NCBI RefSeq assembly: GCF_901709675.1
Contig: NC_051098.1
Span: 16,611,464 to 16,675,463, forward strand
Reading direction: 5' to 3'
DNA from: Syngnathus acus
Lineage: Eukaryota > Chordata > Actinopteri > Syngnathiformes > Syngnathidae
DNA: 64,000 bases
The translations under genes were made by a program, and so were the position numbers. Under the pieces are notes generated by a model that was given only the letters and a program-made list of their open reading frames with translations, was not told where the DNA came from and did no database searches. Positions 35,881 through 55,375 of the stretch are shown here, piece by piece; positions within the stretch are counted from its first letter, which is position 1, and each line of letters opens with the position of its first letter.

Positions 35881-36061
35881 CAGCCAAGGGTCGTCTGCAC
35901 TCTTTTGTACTAGTGATGTGCATTCCAGTTATCAAGTGAATCTTTAGAATCGGTTCACTCACCCTAACCTCCTGATTGGCTGTTTGATCTGTGACGTCAC
36001 TTGGACACTCCATTAGGTACACCGCCATTTTCAAGTGTACCTGATAACAGGCCACTTTATT

Positions 36062-37090
36062 ATCTTGGAAAACATGTTAGAATGTGGCCCCAAGGGCGAG
36101 AGCTTGACACCTGTGATCTTTGACCATGATATTTCCCTAATAAAGTGGCCTGTTATTAGGTACACTTGAAAATGGCGGTGTACCTAATGGAGTGTCCATG
36201 CGATTCCCTCGTTAAGCGCACCTGCGTGAAAAGTTTTAGCTCCTGCAGAACGTGAAAGGAGCTAAAACTTTTCACACAGGTGCGCTTAACGAGGGAATCG
36301 CATGGACACTCCATTAGGTACACCGCCATTTTCAAGTGTACCTAATAAAGTGGCGACTTTATTATCTTGGAAAACATGTTGGAATGCGGCCCCAAGGACT
36401 AGAGCTTGACACCTTTGACCTTTGACCATGATATTTCCCTAATAAAGTGGCCACTTTATTAGCTTGGAAAACATGTTGGAATGCGGCCCCAAGGACTAGA
36501 GCTTGACACCTGTGACCTTTGACCATGATATTTCCCTAATAAAGTGGCCTGTTATTAGGTACACTTGAAAATGGCGGTGTACCTAATGGAGTGTCCGTGT
36601 GATTCCCTCGTTAAGTGCACCTGCGTGAAAAGTTTTAGCTCCTGCTGAACGTGAAAGGAGCTAAAAGTTTTCACGCAGGTGCGCTTAACGAGGGTCACTT
36701 GGAAAACATGTTGGAATGCGGCCCCGAGGACTAGAGCTTGACACCTGTGACCTTTGACCATGATATTTCCCTAATAAAGTGGCCTGTTATTAGGTACACT
36801 TGAAAATGGCGGTGTACCTAATGGAGTGTCCGTGTGATTCCCTCGTTAAGCGCACCTGCGTGAAAAGTTTTAGCTCCTGCAGAACGTGAAAGTGACCAAA
36901 ACCATTTCACGCAGGTGCGCTTAACGAGGGAATCACACGGACACTCCATTAGGTACACCGCCATTTTCAAGTGTACCTAATAACAGGCCACTTTATTATC
37001 TTGGAAAACATGTTGCAATGCGGCCCCAAGGACTAGAGCTTGACACCTGTGACCTTTGACCATGATATTTCCCTAATAAAGTGGCCTGTT
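36062..37090. repeat. Central array of direct units and hairpins with Tc1-like termini
   Basis: Five direct copies of an approximately 86-bp unit (containing GACCTTTGACCATGATATTT and ending AATAAAGTGGCC) start near 36065, 36365, 36463, 36699 and 37000. Between them are three hairpin cassettes near 36202-36299, 36602-36694 and 36836-36930, whose arms begin GATTCCCTCGTTAAG. Blocks of GGTGTACCTAAT with GGACACTCCATTAGG appear many times in both directions. AAGTGTACCTAATAAAGTGG is the wording of the terminal repeat of a common fish Tc1-like transposon. Confidence 0.75.
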
Positions 37091-37254
37091 ATTAGGTACA
37101 CTTGAAAATGGCGGTGTACCTAATGGAGTGTCCGAGTGACGTCACAGATCAAACAGCCAATCAGGAGGTTAGGGTTAGGGTGAGTGAACCGATTCTAAAG
37201 ATTCAGTTCGAGAACTGGAATGCACATCACTAGTACAAAACAGTGCAGACGAGC

Positions 37255-37342
37255 CTTGGCTGCCAGGTCGAAATAGCCGACTGGTGAGTGACGCGGGCTC
37301 TTGCTCGGTAAGATCTTGGTTCGATCCCAGGTGTGAGAATAC
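37255..37342 (+). repeat. tRNA-like segment, right arm
   Basis: TAGCCGACTGGTGAG (37276-37290) fits an RNA polymerase III A box and GGTTCGATCCC (37318-37328) fits a B box, 42 bp apart. A complete tRNA cloverleaf with a clean acceptor stem is not evident, so I read it as the head of a tRNA-derived SINE captured in the element. Confidence 0.55.
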
Positions 37343-38756
37343 ACCTGAATGTGCTTTTATTGTGCAATTAACCCTTTATTCTTTTTTTCTTTTTTTTTTT
37401 ACATCGTGTAGTGTACCTATTGAAGTGTCCATGAGGTTTACCTACACATATTGTCCTATAAAGCAGTTAACCAAACGTCAGATCTTTGTTTTCATGCCCA
37501 AAAAAATAAAAACAAGGAATAAAACACCAGACAAGTTTTAACATAAATGTTTATTTAAAAAAAAATTTTTAAAGTAAATTTCAAACCAGCAATCTAATGT
37601 GAAATTGCAGTAGATATATTGGATAACAATATTTAGGCGTATATATGCATACACGTTATTTTAAGTGTTATAAAGATGACCCAAAGAGAAGCATCATCTC
37701 CCCGTTGTTGCATAACGGCGCATCCCTTCATGCAATACAGTTAGCCGTTAGCTTGGAGAAAACGTGCCTAAAAGAAGTGGTGTTTCAGTGAGTGGTTCTT
37801 TCTTTCCTTGGCAAATCGTCAATCGACATTCTGGCTTCCATAGTTCATGCCAGGAGGGAGACGCAACACCTTCACTGACTGATCCGTTGATGCACGCACG
37901 GGATGGAAGGAGGGAAGGAAGGAAGGAAGGAAGGCGGTCAACTGCATTGACCCGTTCGCGAACGGGAAAGCCACGATTCGTTCCCTCACTGATTCGTTCT
38001 CGCGATGAACTGGAAATGCAAATCCCTGACTCACAGATCCGTTCGTTGGTGAACGGGAAATGCAATTTCACGACTCGTTCGTGAACGGGAAGTGACGTCA
38101 TTTTCTCCTTCGTTTTGTTTTACGGCGAGGTGGCACCAGCTTCAATGCGCATGACCGACACCTACTGGTTGAAGTCATATGAATCACTTTAGGAAGTGAT
38201 TCGTTCACTGGAAACAGAATCGTTCTTTTGAACCCATCGTTCACTCACGAGCCAGTGCACAGTGTGAAAGATGCCACTTTGTTTCAGGTCATAGCTTTGG
38301 CATCGGACTTTTTGTTGGCCCTGTTTTTTTAATTCCGTTTTAACAATCAGGTTTTGTCAATTCAAGATAAAATCAAAATATGAAACTGGGTCACGTGCCA
38401 CCTTTGTATTTTCTGCCAAGGATCCGAGCAAAGTTAAGACTAATTTGAATTTCCATTCAATTGTCATTCCTGCAGGGCCTGATCAAGTTTTGTTTCAACT
38501 CATTCGCAGCAAATCAGTGCTTGCGATTGTTTGACGCCGGTCCGGATGGATTGAAAAGGCTGGAGAGCGAAGCGCACTGGAGTTTCCTGTTGACGCTTTT
38601 GATCGGGCGCTTTGATCTTGCATTCGAAGCGGCCGGACCTGCTCGACGACGTCGTTAGCATTTGTGTGGGTGTATAAGCTCCTCGCCTGGTCGGTCGGGC
38701 TCCTCAGACTTGCCTGGGCACTCGTGAGAGCGCCGCCAGCCAGTGTGCTCCAGCAA

Positions 38757-39734
38757 ATGGCCTCCTACACCGCCTACAGCGGTTACTCCAAGCCGCCTCT
38801 GTCTTACGCCGCCTCGTACTACGACGAGAAGCGGCCGGCTTACACGGGGGCCTACACGGGGGCCTACACGGCGCCTTACACGGCGCCTTACACGGCGCCC
38901 TACTCGGACTACAGCGACTACAAGGACACCGTGTACGAGGAGAAGAAGATCATCGAGAGGAGAAAGCGCAAGTACGCCTATTGCTGCGAGGTGATCGCCC
39001 TGGTCATCGGCTTCATCGGGCTGATCGGCGTGGCGGCCGTGACGGGCCTGCCCATGTGGAGGGTGACGGCCTTCATCGAGGAGAACATCATCGTGATGGA
39101 AACGCGTTGGGAGGGCTTGTGGATGAACTGCTACAGACAGGCCAACATCCGGATGCAGTGCAAGGTGTACGACTCGCTGCTCTTCCTGCCGCCCGACCTG
39201 CAGGCGGCCCGCGGGCTCATGTGCGCCTCGGTGGCCATCACCTCCTTCGCCCTCATCGTGTCGGCCGTGGGGATGAAGTGCACCAAGGTGGTGGACTACC
39301 GCGCCCGCACCAAGCACATCGTGCTGGTGGTGGGCGGCTCGCTCTTTCTGCTGGCCTGCGTCACCACGCTGATCCCCGTGTCCTGGACGGGCCACCGGAT
39401 CATCCAGGAGTTCTACAACCCGCTGCTGATCGACGCCCAGCGCCGGGAGCTGGGCGAGGCGCTCTACATCGGCTGGGTGACGTCGGCCTTGCTCTTCGCC
39501 GCCGGCGTCATCCTGCTGACTCGCCACGCCCCGCGCACCCAGAAGCCCGAGGAGAGGGTCATCTACAACCCCGCCTCGTACGTCTACCAGCCCGGGTCGG
39601 CGTACGGGCCCGGGTCAGCGTACGGGCCCGGGTCGGCGTACGGGCCGCCCGCCAACTACCAGCCCGCGTACTCCTACCAGCCTGCCTACTCCGCCCCCCC
39701 GCCGGGCTCTGTGGCCTACACGCCGGTCCAGTAG
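38757..39734 (+). CDS. cldn8-like: Claudin-8-like protein B with long N-terminal extension
   Basis: An intronless frame of 325 residues starting at the first ATG (context GCAAATGG). The claudin core begins only at about residue 71: helix 1 (EVIALVIGFIGLIGV), LPMWRVTAFIEEN, WEGLWMNC and RMQC, three more helices, and EFYNPLLIDAQRREL in loop 2. Before it lie about 70 Tyr-rich residues with tandem YTGA/YTAP units and a basic KKIIERRKRKY just before the membrane. Most claudins have fewer than ten residues there. The C-terminal tail has PGSAYG repeats and ends TPVQ, without a usual PDZ-binding end. AATAAA at 40061-40066. The upstream frame is open to 38664 but lacks an ATG, so the extension is at least as long as stated only from 38757. 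Confidence 0.92.
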   Translation: MASYTAYSGYSKPPLSYAASYYDEKRPAYTGAYTGAYTAPYTAPYTAPYSDYSDYKDTVYEEKKIIERRKRKYAYCCEVIALVIGFIGLIGVAAVTGLPMWRVTAFIEENIIVMETRWEGLWMNCYRQANIRMQCKVYDSLLFLPPDLQAARGLMCASVAITSFALIVSAVGMKCTKVVDYRARTKHIVLVVGGSLFLLACVTTLIPVSWTGHRIIQEFYNPLLIDAQRRELGEALYIGWVTSALLFAAGVILLTRHAPRTQKPEERVIYNPASYVYQPGSAYGPGSAYGPGSAYGPPANYQPAYSYQPAYSAPPPGSVAYTPVQ

Positions 39735-40817
39735 GCCCAAAATTTCACAGAGACAGAAAGTGGCTTTTTTTTGGGCCAAAACAGGTGGCGTCGATTTCTA
39801 AACTCGCTTGGAAAAAGCTGAAAAAATGATTCCATGTTTTTTTTGTGGAACGTATTCTTTTAATGTGTTCAATCAAGCACCGGTGTGTTTTGACAAATTG
39901 TTGAAACTTGAAACCATTGTACAGATTGTGAATTTGTTTTCACAGATGAAATATTCTTATATTTTGCCTCACCGCCAGGTGATTTTTATATTCGCTGGTG
40001 AGGCTCTATGAACTGTAAATAGATGATTGTGATTTCAAGGGCCCACCACCCGCGGTGCTTAATAAATGGAGAAAAAAAGGGTCCCTGTTGATTTGGGTTT
40101 CCGGGATGGCGTTCGACTCAGCGGTGTTGTTATCTCTCTGCTTGTCATCGACTATGCAGCTCAACCGGTCAAACCGGATCCAGCCACCAGACAAAAGTGA
40201 CACAGGATGTCTGAGCCACGAGGACAAAGGAGACATTTAGCAAACCGAAAGGTCCGGCCCGTGCGTCAACCGGCTCGCAAGATGAAGTCTAATCTGGGCT
40301 AGAATGCTACTGGTTCTGACCCAAGAGGGCGGTTCCAGTGGAGGGAAAAGATCACATCTAGAAATGCTTCAGAGGAACATTGTAAATGCAAAAGCAAGAA
40401 TTCTGTCAGGCCCGCTCAGAGGGACAACAATTCATATCAGCTGCCAACCACAAACACAATATGAAGCTAATAATCCTCTGCAAAAAGCCCATGGTTTGAA
40501 TCAGGCGCTCCTCGGGGACCAGAATTTGACGCCTGTGGCTTCAAACCCAGAACCGCTCGACTGCGAGGCAGACGTGTTCACCGCTGCCCTGCGGCCTGGT
40601 AAATGAACACCTCTGTGGAATGGCGAGAAGGTGTAAACTGAGAGCGTTGAGCAAACAAGCTCCTGTTTGCTGCACAAAGCCAGAAGCGGCCCGAGGGGAG
40701 TCTGTCTCCTAGCGACGCCTTTCAAATCCCGCCCACAACAGGTGAAATCCCGCCCGCCCGCCGGGATGCGGCGACATCCCAGCGGCGGGGCCGGACTCCT
40801 TCCCAAAGCGGGACGAG
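39735..40817. other. Spacer between claudins B and C
   Basis: Holds the claudin B 3'UTR and poly(A) signal (40061-40066) and about 0.7 kb before claudin C. The last 100 bp are GC-rich with GCCCGCC runs and probably contain the core promoter of claudin C. No gene is supported. Confidence 0.6.
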
Positions 40818-41609
40818 ATGGCCAACTCGGCGCTGGAGCTGCTGGCTCTCGTTCTGACCGCCGTCGGGCTGATCGGGGCGGCGGCCAGCACCGGCATGCC
40901 CATGTGGCGCGTCACGGCCTTCATCGGCGAGAACATCATCGTGTTCGAGACCCGCTACGAAGGCCTGTGGATGAACTGCTTCAAGCAGGCCGACATCCGG
41001 ATGCAGTGCAAGGTGTACGACTCGCTGCTGGCCTTGCCGCCGGACCTGCAGGCGGCTCGGGGGCTGATGTGCTGCTCCGTGGCCCTGGCCGGCCTGGGCC
41101 TCCTCATCAGCCTGCTGGGGCTGCAGTGCACCTCGTGCGTCGGCAACAACCACCGAGCCAAGCGGACGGTGCTGGTCGTGGCCGGGTCCATGATCGTAGC
41201 GGCGTGCATCTGCGTCCTGATCCCCGTGTCGTGGACGGGCCACGTCATCATCCGGGACTTCTACAACCCCTTGCTGATCGACGCCCAGCGGCGGGAGCTG
41301 GGCGAGGCGCTCTACATCGGCTGGGTGGCCAGCGCCTTCCTGTTGGCCGGGGGCTGCGTCTTCACCTGCTGCAACGTGCGCTCGGAGGGCAAAGAGGTCG
41401 CCAGGAGCTACATCTACTCCGGGAACTCGGACTACGTGGCGTACCCTCCTCCGCAGGCCTTCCAGCCGCTGCAGCCTCAGCAGCTGGTCCTGCTGCCCCA
41501 GGTCCAGACCCGGCCCGTCCTGTCCCGACACCCTTCCAGCAGCTACAGCTACCAGTCCAGGCAGCCGTCCAGGTACCCGTCCGTACGCAGCGGGGTGGCG
41601 TATCTCTGA
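40818..41609 (+). CDS. cldn8-like: Claudin-8-like protein C (single exon)
   Basis: An intronless frame of 263 residues. The claudin core is standard: short N-terminus (MANSALEL), MPMWRVTAFIGEN, YEGLWMNC and RMQC, four membrane helices at about 8-28, 78-100, 117-140 and 160-184, and DFYNPLLIDAQRREL in the second loop. YDSLLALPPDLQAARGLMC is shared with human claudin-8. The cytoplasmic tail of about 75 residues is rich in Gln, Pro, Ser and Tyr and ends VAYL, a possible hydrophobic PDZ ligand. One change from the sister genes is Y for W in the residue before EGLW. AATAAA at 41789-41794. Acts in tight-junction strands, where claudin-8 types affect paracellular cation passage. Confidence 0.93.
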   Translation: MANSALELLALVLTAVGLIGAAASTGMPMWRVTAFIGENIIVFETRYEGLWMNCFKQADIRMQCKVYDSLLALPPDLQAARGLMCCSVALAGLGLLISLLGLQCTSCVGNNHRAKRTVLVVAGSMIVAACICVLIPVSWTGHVIIRDFYNPLLIDAQRRELGEALYIGWVASAFLLAGGCVFTCCNVRSEGKEVARSYIYSGNSDYVAYPPPQAFQPLQPQQLVLLPQVQTRPVLSRHPSSSYSYQSRQPSRYPSVRSGVAYL

Positions 41610-42673
41610 CTGAAGCAATAACCGACACTAACTCCTTCTACAGTTCCTGTGATAAAAGAATACATTTCAATAACTAGATTGACTTTTTTTTTTCTCAATA
41701 GAAGACTATGTTGTGTATTGTTAGTTTGAATTGCTTGCACATTTCAATGACATAGCAAAAAAAGATGTGTTTCTAGTATTTGTAGCTGAATAAAGTGAGC
41801 AAAAATGTCAGTTATCGTTGAGCCATTTTGCACTTCACTTTTTAGAGCATTTAACTATATACGGTAAATCAATGGTCTCGTCGGCTCACGGTGCCAATAA
41901 TTAGATCATGCGGGTGTACCTAATCGAGTGTCCTCCAATAAGCAATTGACTTGTTAGCTTATGCGTACATGTACACGTGCTTATAATAGATTCGTTTTAT
42001 TTTGTAAACTAATTTCCTCAGAGTGTTTACGTTTGAGCGAGTCATCGCCTCAACCCGAGTCACAGTGACGAAGCGAGCGAGCGAGCCGTCGACTGCTTGT
42101 TTAAGGTGTGGACGCTTTTGTGTTTACCAAGTCACGTGACTGAAATTTGCTTTGAAAGAAGATACAACAAAGAGTCCATTGGTGACCTGTTTTGCATTGG
42201 CAAAAGAAAAGCAACAAGCGGGTCATCGTAAACCTGATAGGGGAAATCATCTGCTTCGTTGAAAGTTTTTAACCAAAAAAGCATATCCCGGGAGTTGCTC
42301 ATGTGAAAAAATATAGCGATCCAATTCATCCGTTTTCTACTGACTGTGTTAAAGCATTTGATCCAAAATGAGAGTGGACCTCAAACCTTTCCCTGAGGAA
42401 CTCCAGTCTAAATGAGGTATGAGATGCTGGTATAGTTTGCAAAGTTGCTGCGGTCGATGTACCAGCAGCATAAAGCCAAAGGCAAAACACGCAGTGATCC
42501 CGAGGCGGGCACCCTCATCCGTCGGAGCCAATCGGGAGCCTGCCCAGCATTTTTCCCACAACAAGCTTCGAGTGAGCGTCCACAAACTCACCAGTTGAGT
42601 CTCGGGCACGTCGCTGACAGGCTCGGCGGGATGGCCTCTGCCGTTTAGTTCCTTCCCCGCCCGTCTGGGAGCG
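41610..42673. other. Spacer between claudins C and D
   Basis: Contains the claudin C poly(A) signal and a lone GGGTGTACCTAAT...GAGTGTCC fragment at 41911-41932 related to the centre of the fold-back element. The 42390-42660 part may be the 5'UTR of claudin D. No gene is supported. Confidence 0.55.
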
Positions 42674-43660
42674 ATGGTCCAAGGAATTTGCGAGCTCGCC
42701 GCCGTATGCGTGGGCCTGCTGGGGCTGATCGGAGCGGCCGCCACCACCGGGATGCCCATGTGGAAGGTGACGGCGTTCATCGGGGAAAACATTGTGGTGA
42801 TGGAGACGCGCTGGGAGGGCTTGTGGATGAACTGCTACAGGCAAGCCAACATCCGGATGCAGTGCAAGGTGTACGACTCGCTCCTGTTCCTGCCCGCCGA
42901 GCTGCAGGCCTCCCGGGGCCTCATGTGCTGCTCCCTGGCCCTGTCAGGACTGGGGCTCATGGTGGCCACGCTGGGACTACGCTGCACGTCCTGCTTCCGC
43001 CATAACCGCAGAGTCAAATCCGCCATCTTGTCGGTGGCGGGCGGCATGCAGCTGCTGGCGTCCCTCTGCGTCTTCGTCCCCGTGTCGTGGACGGGCCACG
43101 TCATCATCCGGGACTTCTACAACCCGCTGCTGTTGGACGCCCAGAGACGGGAGCTGGGAGAGGCGCTCTACATCGGCTGGGTGACGGGCGCCTTTCTCTT
43201 TGCTTCCGGATTATTGTTCATCGTGCGCCTCTCGGACAAACGCTCCGTGGACGTCGACCGCCACCCCGACGCCCCGATGGCCTACCAGCCCGTCCGGAGT
43301 CTTGCCAGCCTGAGGTCCGAGCCCTTCCAGCAGCAAGGCCCTGCCGGACCCCGTCTCATCATTCCTCAACTCGCACCGGGCGACGTCACGCTCTACAACT
43401 CAACTGAAAGATCGCCCGGCTCGTATCAAGCCCGACATTGGTCTCTGAGGCCCTCCAACCCAGCGGGGAGCATATACACGCCCGTCAACTCCTTCTACAT
43501 GAGCCAGAAGAGCGGCCCGTACGCACTCCGGTACAACCCCACCGTGTCCTATTCATCCAGCTACCGCCCGACGCCTCAAACGCCCGTTTTCATTCAATAC
43601 AAATCGTCCAGAATTGAACCGGCATCGTACAGCGGGAGCAGCCCAGGCATGTACATCTGA
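42674..43660 (+). CDS. cldn8-like: Claudin-8-like protein D with long C-terminal tail
   Basis: An intronless frame of 328 residues. Core features: MPMWKVTAFIGEN, WEGLWMNC, RMQC, four membrane helices (about 6-28, 78-100, 117-140, 160-184) and DFYNPLLLDAQRREL. The tail of about 140 residues is unusually long for a claudin and is rich in Ser, Tyr and Pro, ending GMYI, a possible PDZ ligand. The core is closest to genes B and C of this cluster, so the array grew by tandem duplication, with the tails diverging most. AATAAA at 43725-43730. ATG context is GCGATGG. Confidence 0.93.
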   Translation: MVQGICELAAVCVGLLGLIGAAATTGMPMWKVTAFIGENIVVMETRWEGLWMNCYRQANIRMQCKVYDSLLFLPAELQASRGLMCCSLALSGLGLMVATLGLRCTSCFRHNRRVKSAILSVAGGMQLLASLCVFVPVSWTGHVIIRDFYNPLLLDAQRRELGEALYIGWVTGAFLFASGLLFIVRLSDKRSVDVDRHPDAPMAYQPVRSLASLRSEPFQQQGPAGPRLIIPQLAPGDVTLYNSTERSPGSYQARHWSLRPSNPAGSIYTPVNSFYMSQKSGPYALRYNPTVSYSSSYRPTPQTPVFIQYKSSRIEPASYSGSSPGMYI

Positions 43661-45328
43661 ACAAAAGTACAAGTTGAAAAAAAAAAAAAAAAGAAATCAT
43701 GAAAATGTTTCGAACTCATCGATGAATAAACTTGACTTGATATCATATTGTTATTATGATTTGAAATCGGTATCACCTGCAGTGCTAGTACTCACCAGAA
43801 GACGGCGCCAAATCACAGGAGGAAACCAGACTGGAGTGTTCGTCGTCTCGTCTTGCATTTAAGAGTGCAGCTGTCGCACGTCCTGTGGAACAAATCAACA
43901 CATTGTGCGTTTACTTTCGAATACATATAACAAACATCTTAGCAGCCGCTTTGGCTAAATAATTGCATGCGTCCCTCAATTTGGTGGATTTGGAAACTTT
44001 GGACCCGAGGAGGCGCAAATGTGTTGCCAGTGTTCCTCCCTCCCTCCCTCACCTGTCCAAATCGACATGACAAAAGGCAGCGATCGATTCGAGGGTCAGG
44101 AGTGAAGATTTCAGATGAGTGAGTGTGACGTGTCAGAAACATATCAGAGCTTTTAGTTGGCCCAAAAGTAGACGAAGGAGGAGTTACAGCCCACCGGGCG
44201 GGCTCCAAGTTTGAGAAGCAAGCTTAATCTTCAAGGCAGCGAGCAAGGCAAGCAGCAGTTGCCAAGATTACATTGGCCCAACCGCCCGCCCGCCAGCCCG
44301 CCCTCATCGGCAGCGTGGCCAAGATTTAATCATCGTTCCTCGGTGTACCCAAGCAAAGACGTGGTCGAGGTCGACCGCTGGCAGATTTGAAGTTAATCTT
44401 CACGACGTATCCATGTTTGCGGATCAGCCAGCTCGCCAGTGCCCTCAATTGGGTGTCGGCACGGCACGGGAGGGAAAGTCTCAGCCCCGAATCCCGGCCC
44501 GCTGCGTCCAGTTACCGACGAGGAGCCGAAACCAAGCCGGAAATGAAGAATTCTTCGTTTCAGAATAAATGCGTCGAGAACAGCCTTTGGGACAGCGCGA
44601 TACGACGAAAGATATGTCGTATTGCCTTCTGCAAAGCCATTCGGTATTTACTTTGGCATGTGCGAGTCAAAGAAAACATTTGTTTTAGCATTAAGCCAAC
44701 ATTATATCAGCACGTTAAAACATGAATCAACACTGCCGATTTGTATGAATGTGGAACTATCTGTACTACATTTAAAATGACGTCTAGATCAAATGAGTTG
44801 AAAAAAGATATGTGGCAAGATCATCAACGTGACCCTTTTCCAACTCGACCTGCAATTATTTGCATCCAAAAGAGGAAAAAAATGGCACTGTTGTTCTTGA
44901 GCTCTTATGAAGCCACGAATACCCACTTGACATCAATTTGGCCAGCCCTGGTTTGAGCCCATTTACAAAGGCTAGGTTTTATTTTGAAAACCGGAAAGAG
45001 TATTTGCTCTCTGTGGTGCCTTGACAGCACGGAGCATCTCCTCCACAGTCGCTCGCACGCACGCACGCACGCACCCTTCAATTCAAGCGCGCGCCGGGAA
45101 AAAACAAAGCTGCTATGTGCACGGTGAGCATGGAAAACAACAGCCGTGTCACGCATGAAGGATTTTAACAGACAATTTGGAGTTTTTTCTCTCTTCCTCG
45201 TCACAATGAGTGAGAAGACATTGCGGGTCAGGGGCCACTTGATTGTGACGCTGAAGGATGCGAGGACTGGCAAGGTGTCGGCATGACCAAGTGACATCCA
45301 TGCTCGACTGGAGCCCCCAGGGAGGACC
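43661..45328. other. Spacer between claudin D and GRIK1
   Basis: Short claudin D 3'UTR, then about 1.5 kb before the GRIK1 start. CGCA repeats (45053-45073) lie in what is probably the GRIK1 promoter or 5'UTR. No coding frame is supported. Confidence 0.55.

Positions 45329-55375
<10,047 letters not shown>

Larger units (their letters stand above)
34886..38251. mobile_element. 3.4 kb fold-back (long inverted repeat) element
   Basis: The outer 1.1-1.2 kb of each side are near-identical inverted copies: 34886 to about 36060 on the left and about 37085 to 38251 on the right. Ends read CTCGTGAGTGAACGAT and its complement. Matching landmarks include the CTTC/GAAG tract (35229 and 37910), the GCACGTTTTCTCCAAGC block and a tRNA-like segment in each arm. 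Repeated GAACGR motifs form further small palindromes. The centre (36060-37085) is an array of its own, described separately. I see no transposase frame, so if mobile it is non-autonomous. No clear target-site duplication was found. Confidence 0.8.
34073..38756. other. Spacer between claudins A and B, mostly inverted repeat
   Basis: About 0.8 kb of claudin A 3'UTR and spacer, then the 3.4 kb fold-back element (34886-38251), then 0.5 kb of 5' region of claudin B. The sequence 38462-38650 reads open but lacks claudin features and is best taken as 5'UTR or promoter. Confidence 0.6.

Noticed and set aside
36062-37090. Regular repeats that could suggest a CRISPR array
   Set aside because: The genome is vertebrate, units are about 86 bp with long hairpins between them, and the blocks occur in both orientations; this is transposon-derived.
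38664-38756. Upstream extension of claudin B
   Set aside because: The frame is open but begins with GTG; there is no ATG before 38757, and the sequence reads as 5'UTR.
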